A DNA stretch of 64,000 bases, taken from contig NC_058192.1 in assembly GCF_907165205.1 (NCBI RefSeq), positions 16,306,001 to 16,370,000 of the forward strand, given 5' to 3'. Made by a program: the position numbers and the translations under genes. Shown piece by piece: positions 25,639 through 35,612 of this stretch (within the stretch, counting starts at the first letter, position 1; every line of letters starts with the position of its first letter). The notes beneath the pieces are model-generated. The model did no database searches, was not told where the DNA came from, and saw only the letters and a program-made list of their open reading frames with translations. The stretch is from Coccinella septempunctata. Its lineage: Eukaryota; Arthropoda; Insecta; Coleoptera; Coccinellidae.

Positions 25639-25713
25639 GTGTTACATTTATGTAACGCTAATAGCCACAGTTACTGAGAAATAAAATAGATTTGCGTTAC
25701 ATATGTGTAACAC
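25639..25713. repeat. Hairpin of GTTACAT words
   Basis: 25639-25658 and 25694-25713 are inverted (18 of 20 bases), and each half is itself nearly palindromic (GTTACATTTATGTAAC). Confidence 0.65.
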
Positions 25714-25925
25714 TAGGTTATTATGGGTTAACACAATGGAATCAAGTTTCGGCAACCAATCTTCAAAATCGAGAAAAAACAACTATAAACTGAGAAATAA
25801 GGATTTATTTGACGAAAATCTCAAAATCTCCTTCAAAAATGACAATGATTTCATTAACTTTTCATTTCGAACTGTCAACACCATGTCGCTGTAATCTGCA
25901 ATGTGAATTGCCAATAGTACGAACT

Positions 25926-28539
25926 GCATATCGCTTGTCATCACTTCGCAATGTGAAGCTTTGAAAAACCATTTCGGCGAATATTGAACCTGTGACGTCA
26001 CTCGAAATATATTTTTAAATATTCTTCAAGAAATTCAACGCCATAATACAGTTTTAGTTCAAAACCCTTTTGTAAATACCAACATCGAATAATTCAAAGC
26101 CTACGCATAATGATTTATGAGGACGCTGTATAATTAATTATATCCTCGTATTGTTTTTTTCCACTTCGCCAAAAACAGTTGTGTATCACACGCTCAGAAA
26201 AGGCCTCAGCAGCTCTGAGTTATATTAGCTAAAGCTCTTTTTTGCCTTTATAAACAAATGTAATATCTCAACTCTATCAAATCGATATTTATCATAAGGA
26301 AAATGAGTTGTTTATTAGGGGAGCGAAGCAGCTAACGGCTAATTCAGTTCTCGGATGGGTGACCGCTCTATTTGCAACTTCGAACAGACGATCAAAAGCC
26401 CCTCACTGAAGTCTTTCTCAGAGATTAAACTTCAGAAAGAACCTCATTGGTTGTATCGTGATATGTCAAGACTCCTCTCAAATTAAAGGATGATAAGTGA
26501 TTCTCATTCAAGAAAGTAAAACTGCAATTACTTCCAAACGATCCTAATAATTCGCAATAAGAGAAAAATCGATGCATAATTCAAAAGTACCAGCGAATTT
26601 TCTCTCTTCAGAATCGAATACAGATTAATGAATAATTCAATTCCAAACTCCCCGATTATCGAATTGACTCGAAAAAGAACCCGAAGCATCCTAAGAGATC
26701 GAATCAGTACCTCCTAATGTATCCAAATCGCATTCGACATCAGTAGGAATAAAAAGTCGCCCTTCCGTAAAGGATCTGTAGTCCATTCTGTCCCTCCGCG
26801 AACGGCCCATTTACAAGCATCCCCGAAATCGTTATTCCGAGCATCTCAGGTGAGAATACGCCCGTTTTAATAAACTGAAAGGGACCGATGCCGGGAAAAA
26901 TACACCCCCGAAATAAAAATCGGAGATGAATCCCATCGAGAGACTGCGGAATCGAGCAGCAGAGGGGCAATTATTTCCCGTCTTTTCAATGGACGGGATG
27001 AATGGGTGGATGGAAATGGGCTTCATCATTTTTTTCTGCGATATTTCCCATTCGCTAATCCCGAATTTTCTGAATTGGTGGCGATTGTGTAGTGTGCTCC
27101 TCTTTTCGAATCTGAGTTTTCGTCTTTCATTCATTTCTGCGCGTTCGGATTAACTCCTGCAAATTTTTCCTGAGATTTCAATCTGCCTTCGGGTTCGTTA
27201 TTTGGAGTAGGCAGCCATTGAAATCCCACAAGAAAAAAAAACATGACTGTGGGCGACTCTGAATAGTGACAATGTTACATGCCGTCATGAATTCAAACCT
27301 TTCCAAAAGTTCCCTATCGACTGCTAGATAATCGCAATATGCAGTACCTGCAAACTGAGAGTTTTCACCAAATGGATACGTGTGCCATTTTCAGTCGAGT
27401 TGGATCTCTTCGCCTGGCAGTTTACGCTAAGATATATTGATACATCATATCGTCTTCTAGCATCGAATAGGGGGTTCTTCAATTCATCCCATTTTCGTCA
27501 AGTTTATTGCTCTGAAGATGTCAAATGAGACTGTAACCAGAGTCACTATATACTCTTCCTCGACGTAATGGTCTTTTGGTCTTTCTGTAGATACTCCGTG
27601 TGAGGATGTTTGGGGTATTCGATTAAGATCGAAGCATTTGTTGAATTTCATATCAATAGATGTTATTTATACGAATTAATTTGAGTTGCATCGAAAATGG
27701 AATGTGTTGGACCTGAGCTCTTCTGTGGTTTTAGAAAAGAGCGCCTCAGCCCTGTCGGCCCTAGTGGTGGCATTTGATACCTCAAGGCGTTACTATAGAG
27801 TTCTTAGATGACAAATACCTCAATCATTCCTGCATCAGTGCAGTTCTCTTATTCTAAGTGGAGGTTATTGTTCACTGTATGAGCATGGATCTAGGTCACC
27901 TAAATGACGTGTTTGGTAAGTAGGTATCTATTATTCTATATTATAAAAAATTTCTGATGTTTTTTGAATATATAAGCTTCATAGATGACGTTCCTTTTGT
28001 TATGGGTGCCATATTTCATAAGAACACCTGACAAAACATCGCCGAAGTTCATGTAAGCAATTGCCACCACCAGGTTGCCAGGGCCTAATGTGATCCGTAG
28101 GATTTTTTTAGGTGATGACTGCACACATTCTATGAATTTTCATGAATAATAAACAAGTTGGCTAGAAAATTAACCCATGAAGAATACAGAAGCCGCCTTA
28201 TCAGTTCTTCTTAACTCTTATATTGAAGATGTCAGCTTAGTTTGAGAACCAAGATTTGATGAAGAAATCCTTTTACTAGGAGGTTACTTGTTAATACATT
28301 ATGGAGAATTTTTTTTATTTTGAATTCCAAAAAGTCGGGGCTGAAAGGGTTAGGGCAGCTCTGCATCAAGGAAAATAGTATAAGAAGATAATCCTCAGGA
28401 GAGATTCCCACAACTGCTTCTAGAGGAGGTTCCATATGTGTATGGGGTAGAATTTGTTTGAACCGTTGCACAGAGTTGATTATTTCATAGACCGCTAGTA
28501 TGACCAGCCATATCACGATATGATAGCGGCAGCTATTGG
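25926..28539. other. GC-richer island at 26690-27180 plus AT-rich spacer
   Basis: Frames on both strands overlap in 26740-27153, which reflects composition. Apart from the 5S-like fragment (26325-26380) no feature is recognised. Candidate conserved non-coding DNA. Confidence 0.3.
26325..26380 (+). repeat. 5S-rRNA-like fragment
   Basis: CGGATGGGTGACCGC at 26352-26366 is the hallmark internal-promoter region of 5S rRNA. The preceding GAAGCAGCTAACGGCTAATT also resembles the 5S stretch before it. Neither end of a 120-nt 5S gene is seen, so this is a pseudogene piece or the head of a 5S-derived SINE. Confidence 0.5.
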
Positions 28540-28700
28540 TGAAAATTTTATTTTGTTGCGAGTCATGCTTTTATATGGATGGTCTGGCTAGCTCGCTCTC
28601 AACACATGAATTACATGGAGCATATCTGGCAGACAGGGTTCGTCCTGTTTGTGTCCCGAATTAATAAATAAATAAATAAATAAATGATTAAATGAATGAA
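28540..28700 (+). mobile_element. 3' end of a non-LTR retroelement with AAAT tail
   Basis: GTTTGTGTCCCGAATTAATA leads into (AAAT)n at about 28661-28690, the way insect jockey/CR1-like elements end. No coding region could be attached to it with confidence. Confidence 0.45.
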
Positions 28701-29032
28701 TAGATGTCAATTTTCTCTTCATTCAGTTTAGTTTACTTTTCTGTTATTCATACCTTCTCATTTTTCCAATCGAAACTTTTTGCTATTAAACTCTTCATTC
28801 TTCTCTGAAAAGAGCAAAGATTGCCAACTAAACAACCCTGGTATTTGATCAAAATAATCATCTTGAAACGAATAGTCCAAAAATAAATTGATGGGTCAGT
28901 GTCCAGTGACCCCAATCAATTGTTGAGCAATGTATGCATTATTTCATCTTGAACAATAAGCAATATCGTTTAATTTGATTGGTTTTCCTAAATCTAATTA
29001 TTTCTATCAAAGGTAACTATGTAAACCACCTG

Positions 29033-29803
29033 AAACTGAAAGGCGCAAACAGTTTACTTTCAACCACCTGAAGATACTATCGTTACACTAAATCACGTAT
29101 AGTGGTTGAATGCTCTTCGAACGGCAGCCCTAGCTTTGGTTTTTCGCCTGCTGAATATTGTTTCCCTGTTTGGGTTAATAATGCTCATGTGCAAAAAATT
29201 TATGCACAGCTGAATCTTTTCATGAGAACTATAACTGGAACTATCAGATCTTCACCTATTCAATGGTTACCATTTCTTTACAAAACATTGTACTGCGGTT
29301 ATGAATTCCTGGAATAAATTCCAATTCTATCCCAACTCGTTTCCAATTCTATCCTACATTCCAGAAAATACGATTCCAAGACTGAAGTCGCGTAAACCTT
29401 TATTGCATAACTCTTTTTTTAACTCGAATATAAGGGACAAAGATCTTTGGCAGTTTGAATGGAATATGTGCACTTTTATCAACAAAGAATCAGTGACTGA
29501 TCCCTCGAATAGAGTTCCAGGTTTTGATCTCCTCAGGAGAATATGGTATGAATCTTATAAGAACAGGTCACAGACGTTGCAATAGTATGCTTTTCAGGTG
29601 GAATTCAGTTGAAAGTCCTAGTTGTAAATGCGGGGAACCAGAAGCAACCATAAATCATCTGGTTAATCATTGTCCCATTTATAAATTTCAGGATGGTTTT
29701 AAGTCTACCTATACATGCAGTTTCCGTATCATTTTTTTCTCTATTTCAGATAAAAGTTTCTTGTATCATGGAGAAGACTTTCTGGATTTTCCTTTTTGTT
29801 GAA
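29033..29803 (+). pseudogene. Non-LTR retrotransposon polymerase, C-terminal part, frameshifted
   Basis: Three pieces in three frames give the distal reverse-transcriptase/thumb region and tail of a jockey-type polymerase: TAALALVFSPAEYCFPVW, then LNLFMRTITGTIRSSPIQW, and later RIRTGHRRCNSMLFRWNSVE with a zinc-knuckle-like CKCGEPEATINHLVNHCP. Frames change near 29310 and 29540, and no endonuclease or catalytic YxDD region lies upstream, so this is a 5'-truncated dead copy. The motif order is that of the standard jockey/BS C terminus. No poly(A) tail seen. Confidence 0.8.
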
Positions 29804-30649
29804 GGATCAATTCATGCAGTGCGAGATGCTCTTCAATATAAAATATTTCAGCTCATTTCGTGAACAATTTCATTTTTTACAATCCACTACACTCACTGGG
29901 AGAAAGGGTTTTTTTACTTAGGTTTTTCCCTAAGCTCTTGTATCATACACCAATTTGTATGGTACCCCGTTTACGCTAACCTCTGCTAAAACTGTATCTC
30001 ATACACATGCTATAATTATTGTTTGCTGTTACAGATTGTAATGCTCTGTATCAAAAGAATATATGTATATGTATATGCTCATCCTATTGAAAATGATGCA
30101 ATTCAGTTCGCAGGTTTGAACGGGTGAGTCGGATTTCCAAACATCTAAAACTTTCTTCTTATCCACGTTAACCACTCAAGGTTGTTATCTATCCAAAGTC
30201 AGTTTCCCAATACGTTCACCAAATGAACATTGCTTCAAACAATGTATCATAAATTTGCTACGCCAGCCGCCACAAACCCAAATCTATCTTATCTCAATTA
30301 TGCTAAATAACATGAAGATGAAGCAGATCGACAATTTAGATAATCTGGCATGTAGCACCGAACCCTTGTGGCAAACATATTCGTGCTACGTTATCTTATT
30401 TCACGAATTGCTGCCAATCTTCGCATTTGAACGAGTGCCAAAGCGCGACGATCCAGTTTCTGGCATGGTTAGAATTGCATTTAGGTATTTGATTTGATTT
30501 GTGCGGTTGGAAACGTTGAATGGAATAGAAGTTAAGTGTGAGATACTCCAACCCTATTGTGGCTCTTTAACTCAGACAATATGTTTTTAACATTCAAAAG
30601 TCTCCTACTTATCATACAGAGTGCTTGGTGAATTTTCGATCAAAATTTT
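29804..30649. other. No gene recognised
   Basis: Spacer between the retrotransposon relic and the satellite. The 80-codon frame at 30255-30497 has no known motif. Confidence 0.35.
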
Positions 30650-31960
30650 GAGTAGCTTTTCTTCCAAGATAATTATTGTAGATCTAAACGATAAATATTC
30701 TGATAGAACAATTCTCCTAGTAATAAATCTGAGAATTTCATCCGTCTCGGCGCAACCGTTCGGTCTTGACGAATTTTTAACTGAACCCATCTTTTTCAGG
30801 ATTTTCCGAAGGTGAGCTTTCGAGTCGTTTATCTCTCGATAAAAGTAACCGTAGATGGAAATGTGATACATATTCTGAAAGAGCAACTCTTCTAGTAATA
30901 AATCTGGGAATTTCATTAATCTCGGCGCAACTGTTCAGTCTTGAGGAATTTTTAACTGAACCCATCTTTTTCAGGATTTTCCGACGGTCAGCTTTCGAGT
31001 CGTTTATCTCTCGATAAAAGTAACCGTAGATGGAAATATGATACACATTCTGAAAGAGCAACTCTTCTAGTTATAAATATGAGAATTTCATCCATCTCGG
31101 CGCAACCGTTCGGTCTTGACGAATTTTTGACTGAACCCATCTTTTTCAGTATTTTTTGAAGGTCAGCTTTCAATTCGTTTATCTCACAATAAAAGTCACG
31201 GTAGATAAAAATTTGATACATATCGTGAAAGAGCAACTCTTCGTATAATGAATCTGAGAATTTCATCCATCTCGGCGCAACCGTTCGGTCTTGACGAACC
31301 TTTAACTGAACCCATCTTTTTCAGGATTTTTCGACGGTCAGCTTTCGAGTCGTTAATCTCTCAATAAAAGTCACCGTAGATAGAAATGTGATACATATCC
31401 TGAAGAGCAACACTTCTAGTAATGAATTTCATCCATCTTGGCGCAACTGTTCGGTCTTGACGAATTTTTGACTGAACCCATCTTTTTTAGTATTTTTTAA
31501 AGGTCAGCTTTCGAGTCGTTTATCTCTCAATAAAAGTAACCGTAGATAGAAGTGTGACACATATTCTGAAAGAGCAAGTCTTTTAGTAATAAATCTGAGA
31601 ATTTCATCCATCTCGGCGCAACCGTTCGGTCTTGACGAATTTTTAACTGAACCCATCTTTTTCAGTATTTTTCGAAGGTCAGCTTTCGAGTCGTTAATAT
31701 CTCAATAGAAGTAACCGTAGATGGAAATGTGATACATATTCTGAAAGAGCAACTCTTCTTTTGATAAATCTGAGAATTTCATAGATCTCGGCGCAACCGT
31801 TCGGTCTTGACGAATTTTTAACTGAACCCATCTTTTTCGGTATTTTTCGAAGGTCAACATTCGAGTCGTTTATTTCTCAATAGAAGTAACCGTAAAAGAA
31901 AATGTGATACATATTCTGAAAGAGCAACTCTTCTAATAATAAATCTGAGAATATCATCTC
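30650..31960. repeat. 175-bp tandem satellite, about 7.5 copies
   Basis: The word GAGAATTTCA recurs at 30731, 30906, 31081, 31256, about 31422, 31597, 31772 and 31947, an exact 175-bp step except one monomer shortened by about 9 bp. Each unit includes CTCGGCGCAACCGTTCGGTC, GAACCCATCTTTTTCAG and GAAAGAGCAACTCTTC. The outermost left unit is the most diverged. As 175 is not divisible by three, the minus-strand open frames here (30605-31266) only reread the monomer in shifting frames and are not genes. Confidence 0.93.
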
Positions 31961-32279
31961 CTAGAAAAATCATCGTATTTACAATGGCACTTTCCACATG
32001 AGTTAGAACAAAATTTTTCCTACTAGCGTAAATGAAACAATTTCACGCGGTAGACTTATCGTCTTGGGCTGACGTTATAAAAAATTATATTTTAGTGCGC
32101 TAAGCCGCATAGAGAAACGTTTGAATTTCATGATTGGCGCATAGAGATATGCGAAAATTTTATGTTTGATGCGACCCCTGCTTTTCACGCGTATGCGTGC
32201 GGAAAGCGAATAGCAGAGCTTTTTTCCGTACGATTTTGGAGAAGTTATACTTTCAAAACTTCAATGCGTGCGGAAAGTA

Positions 32280-32330
32280 ATACGAAAATTCTAAAAGAGC
32301 AACTCTTCCGGTGAGGAATTTCGAACTTTC
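32280..32330. repeat. Detached satellite monomer fragment
   Basis: AAAGAGCAACTCTTC followed by a GGAATTTC-like word repeats the end of the satellite unit about 330 bp after the array stops. The intervening 31961-32279 includes a repeated word ATGCGTGCGGAAAG (32194, 32263) and may be an insertion. Confidence 0.5.
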
Positions 32331-33081
32331 AACGAACAAGATACATCAAAATATGCTAAAATAACTTGTACTCGAGTCGAAGGCTCTTTTCATATTTTGA
32401 GTAACTATTAATTTCAATTGTTAAATAAGGCCTTTCTGACATATGATTGTTGATTTTGTGTGAATTATAAACCCACTTTTACTCAGCCAAATCGTCAGGA
32501 ACAGCCAGCATATAACTAGAGCACTAAAATTTCAAATCGAATAACGAAAATAAAAATTCAGATCCGCAGAGATAGGAAGGAGAGCGTAAATCATCAGAAT
32601 CGCGGGCCGCATAAAATATTCATTGCGTCAACAAGCGACCCGGAAGAATCAACGGATTCGGTCCGAAAAACCGGACTATCTCGCAAAGAACTTCCGCAAT
32701 TTATTAGAGTTCCCTCTCCCCGAAAGTCCCGGATAGAATTAAGGAACAAAAATCGAACTAGGCTATAACGCAATGAAAGTCGTAACTTCATTAAATTAGT
32801 CCAAGATTCCACCGGTCCTTGAATGGGAGCTTTTCGTCCGAAAAACAAACAGAGCTCCGTAAACAGCCGAATTAATGAAAATCTATCTTCATCCGGATGA
32901 TGAAGAGACAGAGAGTAATTGCCGGATGGGTTTTGGGAGTTCTATCTTTCAAGGAATTTCCTTTCTATTTTTGTGTTCATGAAAGATTGCAACTCCGTGT
33001 TGAAATCAAAAAATTCCGGGATCATATCAATCTGCGCAAAGGTAGAATGTTACTAGGTAATATTTCTTAATAAGGGTTATA
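32331..33081. other. GC-richer island at 32560-32930, no gene
   Basis: Contains CCGGA/TCCGG-type words and a minus frame (32594-32848) without known motif. No repeat signature. Possible regulatory DNA. Confidence 0.3.
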
Positions 33082-33175
33082 CAGGGTGAGTCTTTGACTG
33101 GTACAAATATTTCAACAGTAGATTCTTGAGGTCAAAAGAAATACTTTATCGGCCCTGATAAAAAGATATAGCGAC
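33082..33175 (+). mobile_element. Family G left-end fragment
   Basis: CAGGGTGAGTCTTTGACTGG and the following GATTCTTGAGGTCAAAAGAA match the 7848 copy. Homology then stops near AAAAGATATAGC. No right terminus. Confidence 0.75.
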
Positions 33176-33628
33176 GAAGATTTTTCAATATCTGGCTTCA
33201 ATCGACTAATTCAGAAGTTTTTATGTTAGTTTCGACCAACATACAAATTAAATTAAATATGAAAGTCGAAGGAAATGAAGCCTTTTTTCCACACAACTAA
33301 ATTTCGATTTATTCTGGTTTGAAAGTTGTTGGTATTTATAAACAGAATTACTCGCATTTCCACCAAGTTAATTTGAAACACGCTCAGGTTGTAAACTGTT
33401 CGTATAAATTGGGGTTTAGTGATTAATTAAAGGAAATATTTCGGAGAGTAAATAAAAGCTCAGTGTTTAAAATGAGCAGCTTCTTTTCGAATATCATAAC
33501 CACAGAATGATGTCCAGTAACCGAAAATGTTTTCCCAAAATTAATTAAAATAACTGTGCCAAGTGCCACAGGCATTATTATTACTCGGATAACTAGTTTT
33601 ATCTTCATCTTCAGATTATTGAAACAAT

Positions 33629-33843
33629 TAGTCAATCACATTAGAATAACGCTTATGATATTCTCTCTACAAAACAAATTCTTGCAGTGGCAGTCTCAAC
33701 CCATAACAACAAGAGCTTACAAATTAAGAAAACATGCAGTACTACCTGAAAGTCAACACGAACACACATAACTGAATTTTCGTATGCAAAATTCTGTTTT
33801 GTAGAGAGAATATCATAAGCGTTAATAGAATTTGACTGACTAG
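33629..33843. mobile_element. Foldback MITE, about 215 bp
   Basis: Arms about 33631-33683 and 33784-33840 are inverted, sharing ACGCTTATGATATTCTCTCT and ACAAAACA. The target duplication is not clear. Confidence 0.75.
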
Positions 33844-34771
33844 TCATAGAAGTAATAATTGAACCTTTGTGAGAAAACAGTTCTTCATTTCCTGCTATTG
33901 TAATACTTAAATACTCCCACAATTAGTATTCTGTCTAAATTAACTAATAACTATAGCAGGAATGCATATTTGAATATTTTCTTTCCAACAATAAGGGGGA
34001 GATTTTATTCGAATTTTTCAATTTTGTTTACCTAACTATTTAGTTAGATACGCAAAAATTCAAGACTAGGCACTATACGAAATGTAGGAAGGTGTGGGTG
34101 TGAAATAAAGCTACTAAATCACCCTTACAGACTCTTTGTTTCCTAGATTTGCCTCAACGTGCCTTCATAGTTGCTTCTCGGGGCTACTTCAACCTAATAG
34201 TCTAAGATTCGGTATTAGAAATATTTACTCTCTCTGGTATTCGTAACGAAAATATGCTAGGCCATAACTACATTGATATATGGCGAATAGGTTGCCTAGC
34301 TAAATCGCGTACCGAAGATGTTGAATAAACATTCTGAATCAATTTTTTTGATAATCTTCCCTGATATGACATTCATTAAAATCGATCATTAGCTGAGAGA
34401 ATAAACCCCAAAGAACTGTAGACATAAGGCTGCCTACTTTTTCCTCTGCCTAACACTGGAGTTGCCGACTTCAAACAGATACGTAAACGTTGTTAATATA
34501 CTCTCATCAGTTATTTAATCGAAATATATATCAAATGAAAGGTTATTTAATTCTGAATGCAACCATATTAGATTGCCTTGTCGAAAAGTTGGTTGAATCC
34601 ATGGTATCCCAGATTTAAAATTTTCGTCGTGAGTGATGAGTGTTGTTATAGAGGAGCGCTTTTCGCTATATGCGATAGATAAACAATAAACATGTAGAAT
34701 TTTTCCGAAAGAGTAAACACTTTTTATCGTTCAAACTGTGCATTTAAATTAGATTGAACATTAGTAATAAC

Positions 34772-35037
34772 GAGGAATGATAACGCCTAACGGCAATGAA
34801 TAAAATAATAAGGATAAATTCAGATGCATACCACCCGTTCTCCACCGTAGAAAAATGCTATGTTGCTCTGATGAGGCCAAATGAGGCCGAAACCATGGTC
34901 AGCATCTGCTTTTCTTCGGTGGAGCGTACTCCATTTGGAGCCTTGACGATGGCAAATTGGCTAGCTCAATTCAGATCGTAACACTTTTGTCGATATTCAT
35001 ATCGTCGGGTGGTATGCATCTGCATTTATCCTTATTA
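34772..35037 (+). mobile_element. Hammerhead-bearing TIR element, copy A
   Basis: A 266-bp non-coding element around the ribozyme. Its two sides match as an inverted repeat of about 32 bp (about 34806-34838 against 35006-35037; inner words GATGCATACCACCCG and CGGGTGGTATGCATC). The left side runs about 34 bp further out. TTAGTAATAAC occurs directly on both flanks, at 34761-34771 and 35038-35048, and reads as an 11-bp target-site duplication. Long TIRs with an 11-bp duplication could fit a Mutator-like element; the hammerhead points to a Penelope-like or other retroelement. The class is unresolved. Confidence 0.7.
34842..34922 (+). ncRNA. Hammerhead self-cleaving ribozyme, type I (copy A)
   Basis: All conserved core parts are present in order. 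CTGATGA is at 34868-34874. Stem II is GGCC/GGCC (34875-34878 with 34885-34888) around a six-base loop. GAAA is at 34889-34892. Stem III is short: A34892-T34899, C34893-G34898, C34894-G34897 with a two-base loop. The GTC cleavage triplet ends at 34900. Stem I pairs GTTGCT 34862-34867 with AGCATC 34901-34906 (one mismatch). Beyond an internal loop, an outer helix pairs CCACCG 34842-34847 with CGGTGG 34917-34922 and AGAAAA 34849-34854 with TTTTCT 34910-34915. A very short stem III and an internal loop in stem I are known traits of hammerheads carried by animal retroelements such as Penelope-like elements. Cleavage activity is predicted, not shown. The 61-aa open frame across it looks fortuitous. 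Confidence 0.85.
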
Positions 35038-35182
35038 TTAGTAATAACTATAGAAATTTTTTCACTCACACGTTGAGCGATTATATTTAGTTATGCAATT
35101 ATTATATGTATACAGTGTTTTTGATTCAGTTTGAGGTTTTCCTGACTAACGACTAGTACTCTATTCACTATCCATTCGTATA

Positions 35183-35485
35183 CAGGGTGGTGATAAATCC
35201 GATGCCTATCACTACTATATATATATATTATGATGATAGTTTAGTGTCTGAAAATATAATGAAATGAAAGATTTAGCGGCATTCAGACAGGAATTTGATT
35301 CTGAAAAAAGTACCACCCAGAGCAGGATTCGAACCCTTTTTTCAGAATTCAATTCCTGTCTGCATCTAAATCTAAATCTTTCATTTTATATATATTATGT
35401 TGGAGGCCTTGCAAAAGCAGAACTTTTCCGTCAATAAACGTAATTTCTATCTGGAAGATAGTAGTGGTAAGCATTTGTCACCCTG
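35183..35485. mobile_element. TA-flanked MITE with nested palindrome
   Basis: Ends CAGGGTGGTGATAAATCC and its inverse to CACCCTG, about 40-bp TIR, with TA at the edges. A second inverted repeat lies inside at about 35256-35391. Its loop contains, on the minus strand, GGGTTCGAATCC, which looks like a tRNA B box (about 35329-35340), but no tRNA cloverleaf can be built. Confidence 0.75.
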
Positions 35486-35612
35486 TATATTTATATACAT
35501 AAACAAATTTCATATCGAAATCTAAACGTAGTTCCGATCGTAAATTGAATACCGGTTGAAATAATAAGAAATATTGCATAATGGATAACGAAAACTCTCA
35601 TTTATATGACTA

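Larger units (their letters stand above)
23558..25925. repeat. Composite inverted repeat of about 2.4 kb
   Basis: The left arm (about 23558-24058) is the inverse of the right arm (about 25120-25925). Shared landmarks are the block around GACATGGTGTTGACAG, the block around CGGCAACCAATCTTCA, ATCAGCTGATTCAGAACATA, and the ATCAATTTCCTTCTATTAT region. The arms differ by separate insertions: a 198-bp palindrome in the left arm (23696-23893), a 183-bp palindrome (25281-25463) plus extra sequence with its own hairpin (25520-25735) and about 85 bp near 25795-25870 in the right arm. The centre holds a 353-bp MITE. Confidence 0.8.

Noticed and set aside
30605..31266. Three minus-strand frames of 92-103 codons
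   Set aside because: They are the satellite monomer read repeatedly in shifting frames.
30650..31960. CRISPR-like array
   Set aside because: Units are contiguous 175-bp monomers without spacers, in a eukaryotic genome.
34796..34981. 61-aa open frame across hammerhead copy A
   Set aside because: It coincides with the conserved RNA structure and has no protein motif. In copy B the left part is replaced.
35318..35345. Possible tRNA gene (GGTTCGAATCC on the minus strand)
   Set aside because: No A box, no acceptor stem, and the T stem does not pair; it lies in the loop of a palindrome.
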